Part shown: piece after piece, positions 20,736-29,065 of the stretch
Numbering within the stretch: the first letter of the stretch is position 1
Layout: each line of letters opens with the position of its first letter
Virus record (IMG/VR): IMGVR_UViG_3300028802_000008
Coordinates: 1 to 64,000 of that record
Length of the DNA stretch: 64,000 bases
Source: a virus
Direction: 5' to 3' (one strand)
The notes under the pieces: generated by a model
Seen by the model: only the letters and a program-made list of their open reading frames with translations
Databases searched by the model: none
What the model was told of the DNA's origin: nothing
Made by a program: the position numbers and the translations under genes

Positions 20736-21146
20736 ATGGCAAGTTTAATGGTTCCCTCAGTCGAAGTTCTGAGGAAGATGACCGATCAAGAACTACTCAC
20801 TCTGCGGACTGACATCGCTGCTGATCTCGGACTGATCCAGGGTCAGATCCGATTCAACGATGAGATCAAGGATGAGGAATGGAAGAAGCGCACAGGGATG
20901 GCGGCTCACTACCGCGAACAGGGTCTCCGAACGATCAAGAACATCCTCGCTGAGCGGCACGAATACCATGCCGTCCTGCTGAGTTCGTGGATGAAATGCC
21001 TGACCACCGTGGCTGACGCCGCCGAAGCTGTCATCGAGAAATACGAATACGACGCCGAGGATGAGCCGGAATACGTCACCTTGGAAAAGGCGATCGAGTT
21101 GTATCAGAGCTTCCGGGTGAGCGCAGAGATCACGGCCGACGCATGA
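20736..21146 (+). CDS. Helical hypothetical protein, 136 aa
   Basis: CAAGGAG gives the start. The protein is all-alpha with acidic and basic heptads (DQELLTLRTDIAADLGLIQG; IEKYEYDAEDEPEYVTLEKAI). The family is unknown. It is linked by ATGA to the next gene. Confidence 0.65.
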   Translation: MASLMVPSVEVLRKMTDQELLTLRTDIAADLGLIQGQIRFNDEIKDEEWKKRTGMAAHYREQGLRTIKNILAERHEYHAVLLSSWMKCLTTVADAAEAVIEKYEYDAEDEPEYVTLEKAIELYQSFRVSAEITADA

Positions 21147-21370
21147 AGATTCACGTCACCTTCGACGCTGACGATCTGATCAATCTTCAGTTCACCGGTA
21201 ACACATCAGGAGCAACGGGCCGTCAGTACATGACTCAGGGCAAGGACAGAGAGTCCCGTCCTTCGTTCTACGCCGAAGGCGCAGAACTGCGTCAGATCGC
21301 TGACCACTTCGATCAACTTGCCACCGAGGCGGGGTACCCGCCCCATTGGCGAATCGAGGTCGGATTGTGA
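21143..21370 (+). CDS. Hypothetical protein, 75 aa
   Basis: ATGA overlap upstream and GTGA downstream. A possible small beta-alpha domain: KIHVTFDADDLINLQFTG strands, then a helix ELRQIADHFDQLATEAG. The family is unknown. Confidence 0.6.
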   Translation: MKIHVTFDADDLINLQFTGNTSGATGRQYMTQGKDRESRPSFYAEGAELRQIADHFDQLATEAGYPPHWRIEVGL

Positions 21371-21651
21371 GACGTATGAAGTGGCTGATTCCCGCACTGC
21401 TCGTGCTCGCCGCGTGCGGCACGGACGGCGAAGAGTTCAACGATGCCCCCAAGCTGAACAACGTGGACACTGGTGCAGTACGCATCAGCTTCCCCGACGG
21501 GTTCAGCAACGTGGCAGCGAAGTGTTTCGGCACCGACATGGTCTACTCATCCACCAACTCCCCCTCAGGGAGCGGGCGTTCGATGGCCGTGTCGTCCAAT
21601 CACCCGTGGTGCGCCGACGGGATTCTGACCGAGGAAGAGCAGAAGCAATGA
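21367..21651 (+). CDS. Small lipoprotein, 94 aa
   Basis: Starts at GTG (GTGA overlap). A signal peptide (RRMKWLIPALLVLAAC) ends in a lipobox with the Cys about residue 17, so the mature part is membrane-anchored outside. The remainder is Ser/Asn-rich with two more cysteines. It could be a superinfection or surface-modifying lipoprotein. Confidence 0.65.
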   Translation: MRRMKWLIPALLVLAACGTDGEEFNDAPKLNNVDTGAVRISFPDGFSNVAAKCFGTDMVYSSTNSPSGSGRSMAVSSNHPWCADGILTEEEQKQ

Positions 21652-23069
21652 CCGGCGCAACCCGGAAGTCTCTCGTCAAGGTCAAGGACGAGGTTGACTT
21701 CTACCAGCATCAGGTGGACGGCGTTCGTCTGGGCAACCGGATGGCGTCGTTCATCCTGGCTGACGAGATGGGCTTGGGGAAGTCCCTCACTGCGGCCACC
21801 GTGGCGGCGATCGACTTTGAACGTGGGTACGCGCAGCGAGTTCTGATCATCTGTCCGTCGTTCCTCAAGTGGAACTGGGCAGAGGAACTCGATCACATGA
21901 CCCACTTCACTTACACGATCTATCACGGGACTCCAAAAGAAAGAGAGAAGATCCGCGACGATTTCGATTCTGACATCCTTATTACCAACTACGAGCAGAT
22001 CGTCAACGACTTCGACGCTCTGAACGTGATGGGATGGGACATCGTCATCGTGGATGAGGCTCACTTCATCAAGAGTAAATCCTCTAAAAGGTCGAAGGCT
22101 ATCCGGCAACTGAAGCGCGGGCGTATGTTCCTGCTGACCGGCTCGCCGATGCTCAACCGTCCCGATGAACTGTGGGCGCTCTTGAACGCTTGCGACCCCA
22201 ACCGGTTCGCCCGGTACTACCCGTTCGTCAACCGATTCTGTGTGATGGGTGGGTGGCAGTCCAAGCAGATCGTCGGAGCCAAGAACAAGGACGAACTGCG
22301 CGGCCTACTGTCGGAGTACATGGTCCGACGGCTCAAGAAGGATTGCCTGGATCTCCCGGACAAGCAGGTCATCTCCATCATCGTGGAACTGCACCCGGAG
22401 CAGCGGAAGATCTACGACAAGATGGACGCTGAGCTTCGTATCGACATCCCGAACGACCCGGACCCGATGGAGGCTGAGAACATCCTGGTGAAGATGCTTC
22501 GGCTGAAGCAGATATGTGCCACGCCTGCGTCGATCGGACTCCCCGACGACTCGTACAAGTTGGACAAGGCGATGGAGATGATCACCGAGTTCGTCACCGA
22601 TCCCGACGACCACACACCGGTCGTGGTGTTCACACAATTTCGTGCCGTCCAGACGGCTATGGGGTCACGTCTGGACGGCGCTGGCATACCGTACTGGGTG
22701 CTGAACGGCGACACGCCGAAGGACAAACGGATCGAACTGGTGAACGAGTGGGCGGCTCACCCGCAGCCTGGCGTCATCATGATCATGCTCCAGATGGGGG
22801 TGGGGCTCAACCTCACCGCGGCCAACAAGGCGATCTTCATCGATCGTCTGTACGTTCCCAAACTGAATGAGCAGGCCGAGGATCGCATCCACCGCATCGG
22901 GGCCGATCTCACCAAGCCGGTTCAGGTGTTCAACATCATCGCCAAGAACACGGTCGAGGAACGGATTGAGAAGATCCTGGCGGCGAAGCGAAAGCTGTTC
23001 GATTCGGTGGTCGAGGTCGACGCAGACTGGAAGCGTGAACTCATCAAGCAACTGGCGAACGCGTCATGA
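21648..23069 (+). CDS. SNF2-family DNA translocase/helicase
   Basis: A 473-aa protein with the full SNF2 core: motif I DEMGLGKS (39-46), motif II DEAH (about 135-138), motif III LLTGSPMLN, and the C-terminal RecA lobe with VVFTQFRA, GVGLNLTAAN and RIHRIGA (motifs IV-VI). It is a minimal core without accessory domains. Phage SNF2 proteins translocate on duplex DNA to remodel protein-DNA complexes in replication or recombination. ATGA overlaps on both sides. Confidence 0.93.
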   Translation: MTGATRKSLVKVKDEVDFYQHQVDGVRLGNRMASFILADEMGLGKSLTAATVAAIDFERGYAQRVLIICPSFLKWNWAEELDHMTHFTYTIYHGTPKEREKIRDDFDSDILITNYEQIVNDFDALNVMGWDIVIVDEAHFIKSKSSKRSKAIRQLKRGRMFLLTGSPMLNRPDELWALLNACDPNRFARYYPFVNRFCVMGGWQSKQIVGAKNKDELRGLLSEYMVRRLKKDCLDLPDKQVISIIVELHPEQRKIYDKMDAELRIDIPNDPDPMEAENILVKMLRLKQICATPASIGLPDDSYKLDKAMEMITEFVTDPDDHTPVVVFTQFRAVQTAMGSRLDGAGIPYWVLNGDTPKDKRIELVNEWAAHPQPGVIMIMLQMGVGLNLTAANKAIFIDRLYVPKLNEQAEDRIHRIGADLTKPVQVFNIIAKNTVEERIEKILAAKRKLFDSVVEVDADWKRELIKQLANAS

Positions 23070-23380
23070 GATCGGTCATCCCACCCCCCAGATCAACCAC
23101 GCCTTATCAGAACTACATGAAGGGTGTGCAGTTCGACTGCGTGGACTGCGGCCACCACACCCAGTTGATGGGAGAGTATTACACCCTCGTCAAGTCAGTG
23201 TGGTGGGAAGCCGTCGACAAGCGACCGGACATGCACACCGTCATGCTGTGCATCGGTTGCTTGGAAGAACGTTTGGGTCGCCGGTTGACGCCGGGAGATT
23301 TTGACCCCACCCTCTGGGTGAACCGACGCCCAGAAGAACATTCACTCAGACTCAAAGATCGCCTCAGGAGGGCAAAATGA
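23066..23380 (+). CDS. Zinc-ribbon protein, 104 aa
   Basis: CVDCGHH (about 24-30) and CIGCLEERLGRRL (about 66-78) form a four-cysteine ribbon very common in phage early proteins. ATGA-coupled to the helicase gene. The C-terminus is basic. DNA-binding is probable; the exact role is unknown. Confidence 0.65.
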   Translation: MRSVIPPPRSTTPYQNYMKGVQFDCVDCGHHTQLMGEYYTLVKSVWWEAVDKRPDMHTVMLCIGCLEERLGRRLTPGDFDPTLWVNRRPEEHSLRLKDRLRRAK

Positions 23381-23583
23381 GAAGGTTCAACCTCAAAGAC
23401 AGCCACGGGAATCTCCACTTCATAGAATCGGAGATCATCGAGTTCGATGAGAACGGATCAGTCACGTTCCTGGAGTCGGACAATTCCGACGCCCTGATCG
23501 CCTGCTTCGCTCCCGGAGCGTGGCACGCGGTCTTCACCATCCCGGATCAACCGGAACCTCTCGCCCCTCCGACCAATGGATGA
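23377..23583 (+). CDS. Hypothetical protein, 68 aa
   Basis: ATGA-coupled. Beta-rich, acidic; the family is unknown. Confidence 0.55.
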   Translation: MRRFNLKDSHGNLHFIESEIIEFDENGSVTFLESDNSDALIACFAPGAWHAVFTIPDQPEPLAPPTNG

Positions 23584-23770
23584 GAAGGAACAAGTCGAGA
23601 TGGCACTCTCGGCGCTGACATACATCCGCCAACGGTGGTACGGCCAAGGCCAGGACAAGCCTGGATGGGCGCACCACACCGTTCACATCGACAGCATGAT
23701 CACGGAACTCAAAGTTCTACGCACCCGACTGGAGACCCAATGCTCAACCCCAACAAGTACATTGTCCTGA
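23576..23770 (+). CDS. Hypothetical helical protein, 64 aa
   Basis: Overlaps the previous gene by 8 bases and the next by 31. Two helices (QVEMALSALTYIRQRWYG; DSMITELKVLRTRLE). The large downstream overlap leaves the C-terminal residues doubtful. The family is unknown. Confidence 0.5.
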   Translation: MDEKEQVEMALSALTYIRQRWYGQGQDKPGWAHHTVHIDSMITELKVLRTRLETQCSTPTSTLS

Positions 23771-24045
23771 GGCGCAGCAATCTCAGCCGCAATCTCATCC
23801 AGACGATCGAGGACGAGAACCTTGCCATCGAGGACGCCGTCGTCATCCGCAAACAAGATGTCTTCGCCGAAGCGGGACTGCACGCCTACGCAGCCAATGT
23901 CCTGACCGGGATCGAGATGCTTGCCTTGTTCCCCAACCTGGCTCAGCATATCGACGTGGAGCACCTTCAAGACCTGGCTGACTTCTTCCATGAACAGGCG
24001 GTCTCGTGTTCTCAGGACACGTTCTTTCGTAAACTTCCAGATTGA
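23740..24045 (+). CDS. Hypothetical helical protein, 101 aa
   Basis: The start at 23740 has GGAG eight bases upstream. All-alpha with hydrophobic helices (AYAANVLTGIEMLALFPNLA). The family is unknown. Confidence 0.6.
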   Translation: MLNPNKYIVLRRSNLSRNLIQTIEDENLAIEDAVVIRKQDVFAEAGLHAYAANVLTGIEMLALFPNLAQHIDVEHLQDLADFFHEQAVSCSQDTFFRKLPD

Positions 24046-24239
24046 TGAGCGAACCTCCCGAGACCTACACTCTGACCGAGGTAGCCCGACTGTTCCGACA
24101 GGACTATCGGGACATCAAGATACGGGCCGCGAAGGGGGAGTTTGAGTACACCATTGACGAGCGAGGCCATTACCGGTTCACTCGTGAATCCATCCTCCAA
24201 CATCTGGAAGAACTCCAGATCAGGAACAACCGCATTTAG
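24045..24239 (+). CDS. Small MerR/excisionase-like HTH protein, 64 aa
   Basis: TGATG overlap. TYTLTEVARLFRQDYRDIK then HYRFTRESILQHLEEL fits the winged HTH of excisionases: N-terminal HTH, wing, and a C-terminal reading segment. It is a second excisionase-type regulator in this operon. Confidence 0.65.
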   Translation: MSEPPETYTLTEVARLFRQDYRDIKIRAAKGEFEYTIDERGHYRFTRESILQHLEELQIRNNRI

Positions 24240-24250
24240 AAAGCTGCTTG

Positions 24251-25357
24251 ATGGCTAATTCCCACATCGCCACCGTCTCGGCCGCACTGCTGCACGAGGC
24301 ACTGAACAGAGCGAACAAGGTTGCCCCCACCAAGGGGAATGCTATGGACCGCGCTGCTGGCATCCAGATCGACTTCCGACTGGACGAGGCCCATATCCGG
24401 GCCACCGATCTCGATGTCACCTTCTACCAGAAGATCCCGGTCGAACAGGTCAGCGAGGAATGCGTCTTGCGTCTGTCGTCGGTGGTGCCACCGTTCGTGG
24501 CATCGCTGTCGATGGACAAGAATCAGGTGATCCGATTCTTCCGGAACGACCAGAAGCGCATCATCATCCAGTACGGCAAGACTCGGACCAAAGCGACCAT
24601 TCCCATGATCGTCGGGGAGTACCCGACGGTGAACTGGTACGACTACGAAGTGATGACCGACGCCAGTGACCTTGGCAGCAAGATCGCATCGGTTGCGTGG
24701 GCCACCGAGAACGACGCATCGGGCGTGCTGTCCGGGATCAAGATCGATGGCAAGTGGCTGGAGGCTCTGTCCTCCAAGAACGCTGCTCGCATCCAGTGCG
24801 AGGTCGAGAGCGACGTGACGGTGATCGCCGTCCTGAAGTCTCTCGTTCCTCTGGTCAAGTCCGGTTCCCGGCTGCGGATGATGACCCAGGAGGGTCGCAT
24901 CATCGTCGCGCTGGATGAGATGACCCAGGTGACATCCACCACGGTGCTGGGGGAGTGGCCGAATCTCGTGGAACGACTGGAACGCTTTGAGTTCCCGAAC
25001 TCGGTGACGATCCGCAAGACACGGTTCGCCGAGGCACTGGGACGCATCCTGAGCTTCGTTCGCAACGACCGACTGCCACGAGCCAAGGTAACCATCACCA
25101 ATGACTCCATCGACGTGGTGCTGTCTGGCACCTTGAATGGTGACGTGCAGGACTCCTGCGCTATCTCCAGCCGGGAAGGGATCGAAGAAGATGTAGAGTT
25201 CACCTTCAACCCGACATGGCTGTTGGAGGCCATCGACACGTTCCCCGGAGCCTCCGTCAAGATCGAATACAACGGAAACCTTCAGCCAATCCGGCTGAGC
25301 GAACCATCCACAAGTTATGAGGCATACGTCATGCCCATGAGAGACATCGATGAGTGA
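24251..25357 (+). CDS. dnaN: DNA polymerase III sliding clamp (beta subunit) homologue
   Basis: A 368-aa protein of clamp length with three repeated subdomains: the start (HIATVSAALLHEALNRANKV), the middle IASVAWATENDASGVLSGIKI (the typical ...RPVLNGIxI site), and the end SYEAYVMPMRD, which matches the YLVMPMR C-terminal signature. It should form a homodimeric ring around DNA and tether the polymerase. Phages of actinobacteria seldom bring their own clamp, so it may replace or redirect the host one. I chose the ATG at 24251. Confidence 0.9.
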   Translation: MANSHIATVSAALLHEALNRANKVAPTKGNAMDRAAGIQIDFRLDEAHIRATDLDVTFYQKIPVEQVSEECVLRLSSVVPPFVASLSMDKNQVIRFFRNDQKRIIIQYGKTRTKATIPMIVGEYPTVNWYDYEVMTDASDLGSKIASVAWATENDASGVLSGIKIDGKWLEALSSKNAARIQCEVESDVTVIAVLKSLVPLVKSGSRLRMMTQEGRIIVALDEMTQVTSTTVLGEWPNLVERLERFEFPNSVTIRKTRFAEALGRILSFVRNDRLPRAKVTITNDSIDVVLSGTLNGDVQDSCAISSREGIEEDVEFTFNPTWLLEAIDTFPGASVKIEYNGNLQPIRLSEPSTSYEAYVMPMRDIDE

Positions 25358-25363
25358 GGAACA

Positions 25364-25822
25364 ATGACCAAGAATCCTGGACCTGACAGCCTGTATCCCT
25401 ACGCCGGATCAAGTGGTTGGTCAGGCACCGACACCAGCAAGGCGTCGGCCGACAAAGATGATGCCGAGGGGCGCACCCTTCGCCGTCACCAGATCACGAT
25501 GGGTCACCTGGCCAATGCCGGTCCCCGTGGGGCGACGGTCAAGGAACTGCGTGACACCTACACCGAAGATCATCACGGCCGATGGTCGGCAGCGTTGAGC
25601 CGAGCCCACAAGATGGGGTACATCTGCATGTTGGAAGACAAGCGTGTCGGTTGTCATGTGTACGTCCTGCCCGAGTGGGTGGGCGACCGCGTCACCATCG
25701 CTCCCCGTCCCCGTCGGATGTCCGAAGTAGTTCGCGGAGAGTTGAAGGCTCTGGCCGAGGCTGGTGACCTGGATGGCATCCTAGAGTACTTGGATGATTC
25801 GCTCGTAACCGCCCCGGCATGA
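25364..25822 (+). CDS. Possible winged-helix protein, 152 aa
   Basis: GGAACAATG start after a short gap. A central segment (about 45-100: TMGHLANAGPRGATVKELRD, then WSAALSRAHKMGYICML) resembles a winged helix. Basic/Ser-rich N-terminus, helical acidic C-terminus. Could be regulatory; the family is not certain. Confidence 0.55.
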   Translation: MTKNPGPDSLYPYAGSSGWSGTDTSKASADKDDAEGRTLRRHQITMGHLANAGPRGATVKELRDTYTEDHHGRWSAALSRAHKMGYICMLEDKRVGCHVYVLPEWVGDRVTIAPRPRRMSEVVRGELKALAEAGDLDGILEYLDDSLVTAPA

Positions 25823-25911
25823 GGGACATACTCGCCATCCTCCTTGCTGGTGTCGTGGTTCCCGCCGTCTACTGCTACATGCGGTATCGATTCATGAACA
25901 GTGATCTCTGA
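25819..25911 (+). CDS. Single-pass membrane miniprotein, 30 aa
   Basis: ATGA and TGATG overlaps tie it to both neighbours. Residues 4-20 are hydrophobic (ILAILLAGVVVPAVYCY). Function unknown. Confidence 0.5.
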   Translation: MRDILAILLAGVVVPAVYCYMRYRFMNSDL

Positions 25912-26063
25912 TGAGGGACCACACCTACAACCCCAGCCGGAAGGTGGACATCACCGAGCCGGTCTTGGAGTACGACGGTGAAGTCATCAGGCCAGCATCC
26001 CATCCCAAGCGCGACCGCTCTCGGAACCGCCAAGCGAAGTTGTCCCGGAAGAGGAACCGATGA
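25911..26063 (+). CDS. Small basic protein, 50 aa
   Basis: TGATG and ATGA overlaps. The C-terminal half is strongly basic (KRDRSRNRQAKLSRKRNR), fit for nucleic-acid binding. The family is unknown. Confidence 0.55.
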   Translation: MRDHTYNPSRKVDITEPVLEYDGEVIRPASHPKRDRSRNRQAKLSRKRNR

Positions 26064-26395
26064 GTAAAATCAAGCTGGCCTGCGGCGAAGTGTGGCCTTC
26101 GCGGTCGGGATGCACTGCGTGGGGATCGCGGTCATCTCACGGATGCCGACTCGACCCAGGCCACGACGGTATCCACCGCTGCCTCTGCGGACGCCCAAAG
26201 CCAGAGAGCGACCGTTACCCGTCAGTAACGGACGAACCATGCGAGTGCTGCGAACGAGAAGTCCTGACACGCCTGCGGCACGACTTCGATGACCCAGACG
26301 TAATCGTGGCGCTATGCGATGAGTGCTCGGCTGTGCTGGAGCACAGAGTCGGTTACCCGTCAGTAACGACGGACGATGGCAAGATCGCGCCATGA
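26060..26395 (+). CDS. Zinc-finger-like protein with GYPSVT repeats, 111 aa
   Basis: Cys/His-rich: CTAWG, HGC, CLCG, CECCERE, CDEC. Two copies of an 18-bp near-palindromic repeat are embedded in the gene and encode RYPSVT and GYPSVT. The protein probably binds zinc; function unknown. Confidence 0.55.
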   Translation: MSKIKLACGEVWPSRSGCTAWGSRSSHGCRLDPGHDGIHRCLCGRPKPESDRYPSVTDEPCECCEREVLTRLRHDFDDPDVIVALCDECSAVLEHRVGYPSVTTDDGKIAP

Positions 26396-26606
26396 AAGAA
26401 CGCGAATGGGTCTGCAATATTCTCCGCTGGCGCGTACGCATCTACATCGGAAGCTCGATGCACTCCGAGCGTCGCGTCCGAACCTGGCACTCCGACACCG
26501 GCAGCCGCGGCATCTACGCCGTCCCGTGGGAGATCGACAACCACGACGGGCGAGTGTTCGGCGCACAGTACCGCCGCCACCGATGAGCGGTTACCCGTCA
26601 GTAGCG
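26213..26606. repeat. Three copies of GGTTACCCGTCAGTAACG
   Basis: Copies at 26213-26230, 26351-26368 and 26589-26606. The core GTTAC-CCGTCA-GTAAC is an inverted repeat; the third copy has G for A near its end. Two copies lie in coding DNA and one spans an intergenic junction. Spacing is irregular (138 and 238 bp). Confidence 0.7.
26392..26586 (+). CDS. Hypothetical basic protein, 64 aa
   Basis: ATGA-coupled. Arg/Trp/His-rich with beta-strand-like alternation (ILRWRVRIYIGSSMHSERRV). The family is unknown. Confidence 0.55.
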   Translation: MKEREWVCNILRWRVRIYIGSSMHSERRVRTWHSDTGSRGIYAVPWEIDNHDGRVFGAQYRRHR

Positions 26607-26635
26607 TCCGAGGAGACCTCGTGAGGAGGAGAACC

Positions 26636-26920
26636 ATGAAGAGTAACCAAGGGATCGTCTACATCACAAGGAACGGAAGGGCTCTGACCGGTGCGGAAAT
26701 TGAAGTGCTCGTGGCACAATCCGAAGTCGCAGAATTTGAAATGGCCGATCGCTTCCCACCGGGTCGCACGGAGCCAGATGCCGATTCCCGCATGGCGGCT
26801 CGCGCCATCAACCAGCAGTACCAAGCCCTCATTCTGGAGGGGATGGATGATGATGTGGCCGTCCGAATCATCGGAATGATGCTCGCCAACGCCGCTGCCC
26901 TGTATGAGCAGGGGGAATGA
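26636..26920 (+). CDS. Hypothetical helical protein, 94 aa
   Basis: AGGAGG gives the start at 26636. A short basic N-terminus, then helices, with an Ala-rich C-terminal helix (GMMLANAAALYEQG). The family is unknown. Confidence 0.6.
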   Translation: MKSNQGIVYITRNGRALTGAEIEVLVAQSEVAEFEMADRFPPGRTEPDADSRMAARAINQQYQALILEGMDDDVAVRIIGMMLANAAALYEQGE

Positions 26921-27036
26921 TCGCCCAGGATCGGCCGCTCAGCGTCCATTTCCGGGGCGAAACCCCCCTTTCTGGTATCCCGGTGGGGTCCAAATCGCCT
27001 ACGAACGCTCAGGAGGGACCAAATGCCACACCTTGA
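26917..27036 (+). CDS. Doubtful small frame, 39 aa
   Basis: An ATGA-coupled frame fills the gap before the next gene and overlaps it by 14 bases. Gly/Pro/Ser-rich without clear structure. The overlap supports it; the composition does not. Confidence 0.3.
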   Translation: MIAQDRPLSVHFRGETPLSGIPVGSKSPTNAQEGPNATP

Positions 27037-27379
27037 GGAGCCGAAGATGGTGTTCGTCGTTGCCCAAGGCAGCGATCCGACCGAGATAGTCGACCGCGAG
27101 GTCGCTGTCGTCAACTACCTCATGACCACGCATCCGGGACATGTGTTCCTGTGTCGTGGCAGCTTCGTGCTGATCGAACTGAGGTTCGCCCGCCCACTCC
27201 AGGAGTGGTCGGACTTCTACGTCAACTTGGTAGATCGTTGTGACGCCCTGTATTGCGTGGACGACTACCGCCGCCACCCGTTGGCCGACTTTGCTCTTGA
27301 GAACTACATGCCGATCCTGGGTGACGCTATGGATCTGGAACTGTTCCTGTCAGGGCTCAGCGTTCAAGATTCGGATTAA
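27023..27379 (+). CDS. Hypothetical protein, 118 aa
   Basis: CAGGAGGG gives the start. Alternating strands and helices with VDRCDALYCVDD in the middle, which faintly recalls the nucleoside deoxyribosyltransferase/TIR-like fold (an Asp-rich loop after a strand). No catalytic residue is certain. Followed by a 114-base gap with no clear gene. Confidence 0.55.
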   Translation: MPHLEEPKMVFVVAQGSDPTEIVDREVAVVNYLMTTHPGHVFLCRGSFVLIELRFARPLQEWSDFYVNLVDRCDALYCVDDYRRHPLADFALENYMPILGDAMDLELFLSGLSVQDSD

Positions 27380-27493
27380 GCAATAGATCGCACCCATGAG
27401 AGCCAACGTCGCGAGCACCAACGGAACGACCACATGAGACCAATGATTCGATCCCTGTGGCTCTTTCACGCCCGAGAGTCTGCCTGATCACAA

Positions 27494-27967
27494 ATGCACA
27501 AGGGATGGTATTGGATCACGGGAATCAACCCGGAACCCTGGACGCCCGGAACCGCCTTCCGATACGGAGGAGGGAGAGGAGCCGGGATCGCCAAGCAGGG
27601 CAAGCTCAGGGCGTACCAGGAGGCCGTGGGGGAGGAGTTCGCGTACCAGAACCCTCACTACGTTCCGATGATCGGTGAGTTGTCACTCACTTTCTACTTC
27701 TGGAGATCCACGGCTCACGGGAACGTGGCTGATGCCACCAACCTGCTCAAGTCCACCGAGGATGCACTTCAGCAGATTCTGTACGTCAACGATCGGCAGA
27801 ACCGGCACGTCGCGAGCACGATCATGGAGCAGTCTCCCGAGACGGCTCCGCATATCTTGATCACTATCGGCGCATGGGAGCGCCCGGAGATCGAAGTACC
27901 GGCAGGAGTCATCATCCCGAAGTACGCTGACATCGACTGGAAGCCACCAGACGACGACCTGTTCTGA
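27494..27967 (+). CDS. rusA: RusA-like Holliday junction resolvase
   Basis: A 157-aa protein. NVADATNLLKSTEDAL followed by LYVNDRQN (about residues 76-101) is the conserved acidic core of the RusA family, where Asp residues bind Mg2+ at four-way junctions. Length and the SLTFYFW strand fit. It would resolve recombination intermediates before packaging. TGATG overlap with the next frame. Confidence 0.8.
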   Translation: MHKGWYWITGINPEPWTPGTAFRYGGGRGAGIAKQGKLRAYQEAVGEEFAYQNPHYVPMIGELSLTFYFWRSTAHGNVADATNLLKSTEDALQQILYVNDRQNRHVASTIMEQSPETAPHILITIGAWERPEIEVPAGVIIPKYADIDWKPPDDDLF

Positions 27968-28137
27968 TGTTGTGGATCTGGATAATACTTGTCGTAATCT
28001 ACACTTTTACTATCGCTCTACGTCCATATCTTGAAGAGGAACTTCATGCAAACCGTCCCCGACCACCCGGCGAAGTACAGTCAACCGATCCTGAGAACGA
28101 TCGAGACGATCCTTTTAGCCGAAAGCCTCAAATCTGA
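27967..28137 (+). CDS. Membrane-anchored small protein, 56 aa
   Basis: TGATG overlap with rusA. Residues 2-18 are one hydrophobic helix (LWIWIILVVIYTFTIAL) followed by a charged hydrophilic tail. It overlaps the first 92 bases of the methyltransferase gene in another frame, so only the N-terminal part is well supported. Confidence 0.45.
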   Translation: MLWIWIILVVIYTFTIALRPYLEEELHANRPRPPGEVQSTDPENDRDDPFSRKPQI

Positions 28138-28750
28138 TCACGAGATCACGGTCTTCGATTGCTTCGGTGGCACCGGCCTGATCCATTCGCTTGCGATGCC
28201 TGGGTTCATCCGAACTGAGGCGATCGAGATCGAGCCTGAGTGGGCCGCGTCTCACCCACTCACCAAGGTGGGCAACGCCCTCCATGTCGATGTCCCCGAT
28301 GACCACTACGACGTGATCTGCACGTCCCCGACTTACGGGAACCGGATGGCCGACCACCACGAGGCCAGGGACGACTCCAAGAGGATGACGTACCGGCATC
28401 AGCTTGGCCGGATGCCCAACCCGGACTCGTCAGCCACTCTCCCGTGGGGGCAGAAGTATTGGGACTTCCACAGGAAGGTGTGGATCGAGCAGAGTCGGAT
28501 TCTCCGTCCGGGTGGACTGTTCATCCTGAACACCAAGGATTTCTACCGCACCCGGACGCTCAAAGGAGCCCGCGTCCAGGAACTGGTCGAGGTCACCAGA
28601 TGGCACGTCGAGTTCCTGCTGACGCTTGGGTACAAAGTGATCTCCACCACGCCCGTGCCGGTCAATGGCATGAGGATGGGAACCAACCACAAGAAGCGCG
28701 TCCCCCATGAGATGGTCGTGGGCCTGAGGAAGAGCAATGTACGGCGGTGA
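28046..28750 (+). CDS. DNA methyltransferase (N4/N6 amino type), SPTY variant
   Basis: A 234-aa protein. Motif I VFDCFGGTGL (about 36-45) binds S-adenosylmethionine; motif IV TSPTYGNRM (about 93-101) is a variant of the usual (S/N/D)PP(Y/F), with Thr in place of the second Pro. The order (I before IV) is gamma/alpha-like. GAGGAA precedes the ATG. Probably protects phage DNA from restriction or marks it. No cognate restriction enzyme is nearby. Confidence 0.75.
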   Translation: MQTVPDHPAKYSQPILRTIETILLAESLKSDHEITVFDCFGGTGLIHSLAMPGFIRTEAIEIEPEWAASHPLTKVGNALHVDVPDDHYDVICTSPTYGNRMADHHEARDDSKRMTYRHQLGRMPNPDSSATLPWGQKYWDFHRKVWIEQSRILRPGGLFILNTKDFYRTRTLKGARVQELVEVTRWHVEFLLTLGYKVISTTPVPVNGMRMGTNHKKRVPHEMVVGLRKSNVRR

Positions 28751-28964
28751 AATTGTCCGCTTCGTGGACGCCAAGCCAGGCGACCACTCGTTCGTCTACG
28801 GCGGCGAGTACATCACCGACAACATGGATGTGGGATGGGTCACCGACCTGGAATACTTCGATGAACGGGACGGCGAGATCAAGCTCAAGCGTCAGATATG
28901 GCAACTGATCTCCGAGGACGAGATCGTCCTGCCTGATCCTTTCCCACTGGAGGACGACGAATGA
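28737..28964 (+). CDS. Hypothetical acidic protein, 75 aa
   Basis: Overlaps the methyltransferase gene by 14 bases. Beta-rich start (GEIVRFVDAKPG) with acidic, Trp-containing C-terminus ending LEDDE. The family is unknown; such acidic proteins can be DNA mimics, but there is no direct evidence. Confidence 0.55.
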   Translation: MYGGEIVRFVDAKPGDHSFVYGGEYITDNMDVGWVTDLEYFDERDGEIKLKRQIWQLISEDEIVLPDPFPLEDDE

Positions 28965-29065
28965 GTCGAAGCGCCGCAATGAACGTCGTCATCGTGGCGA
29001 CGCTGTTCATCCTGATGGTCGTCTTGTTCGTCATCGCTGGCTGGATCTTGAACGGAGCACTATGA
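28961..29065 (+). CDS. Single-pass membrane miniprotein, 34 aa
   Basis: ATGA overlaps on both sides. Residues 8-28 are a hydrophobic helix (NVVIVATLFILMVVLFVIAG). Function unknown. Confidence 0.55.
   Translation: MSRSAAMNVVIVATLFILMVVLFVIAGWILNGAL

Noticed and set aside
27380-27493. Tiny frames in the gap before rusA
   Set aside because: The longest is 17 codons without a ribosome-binding site; I treat the gap as noncoding.
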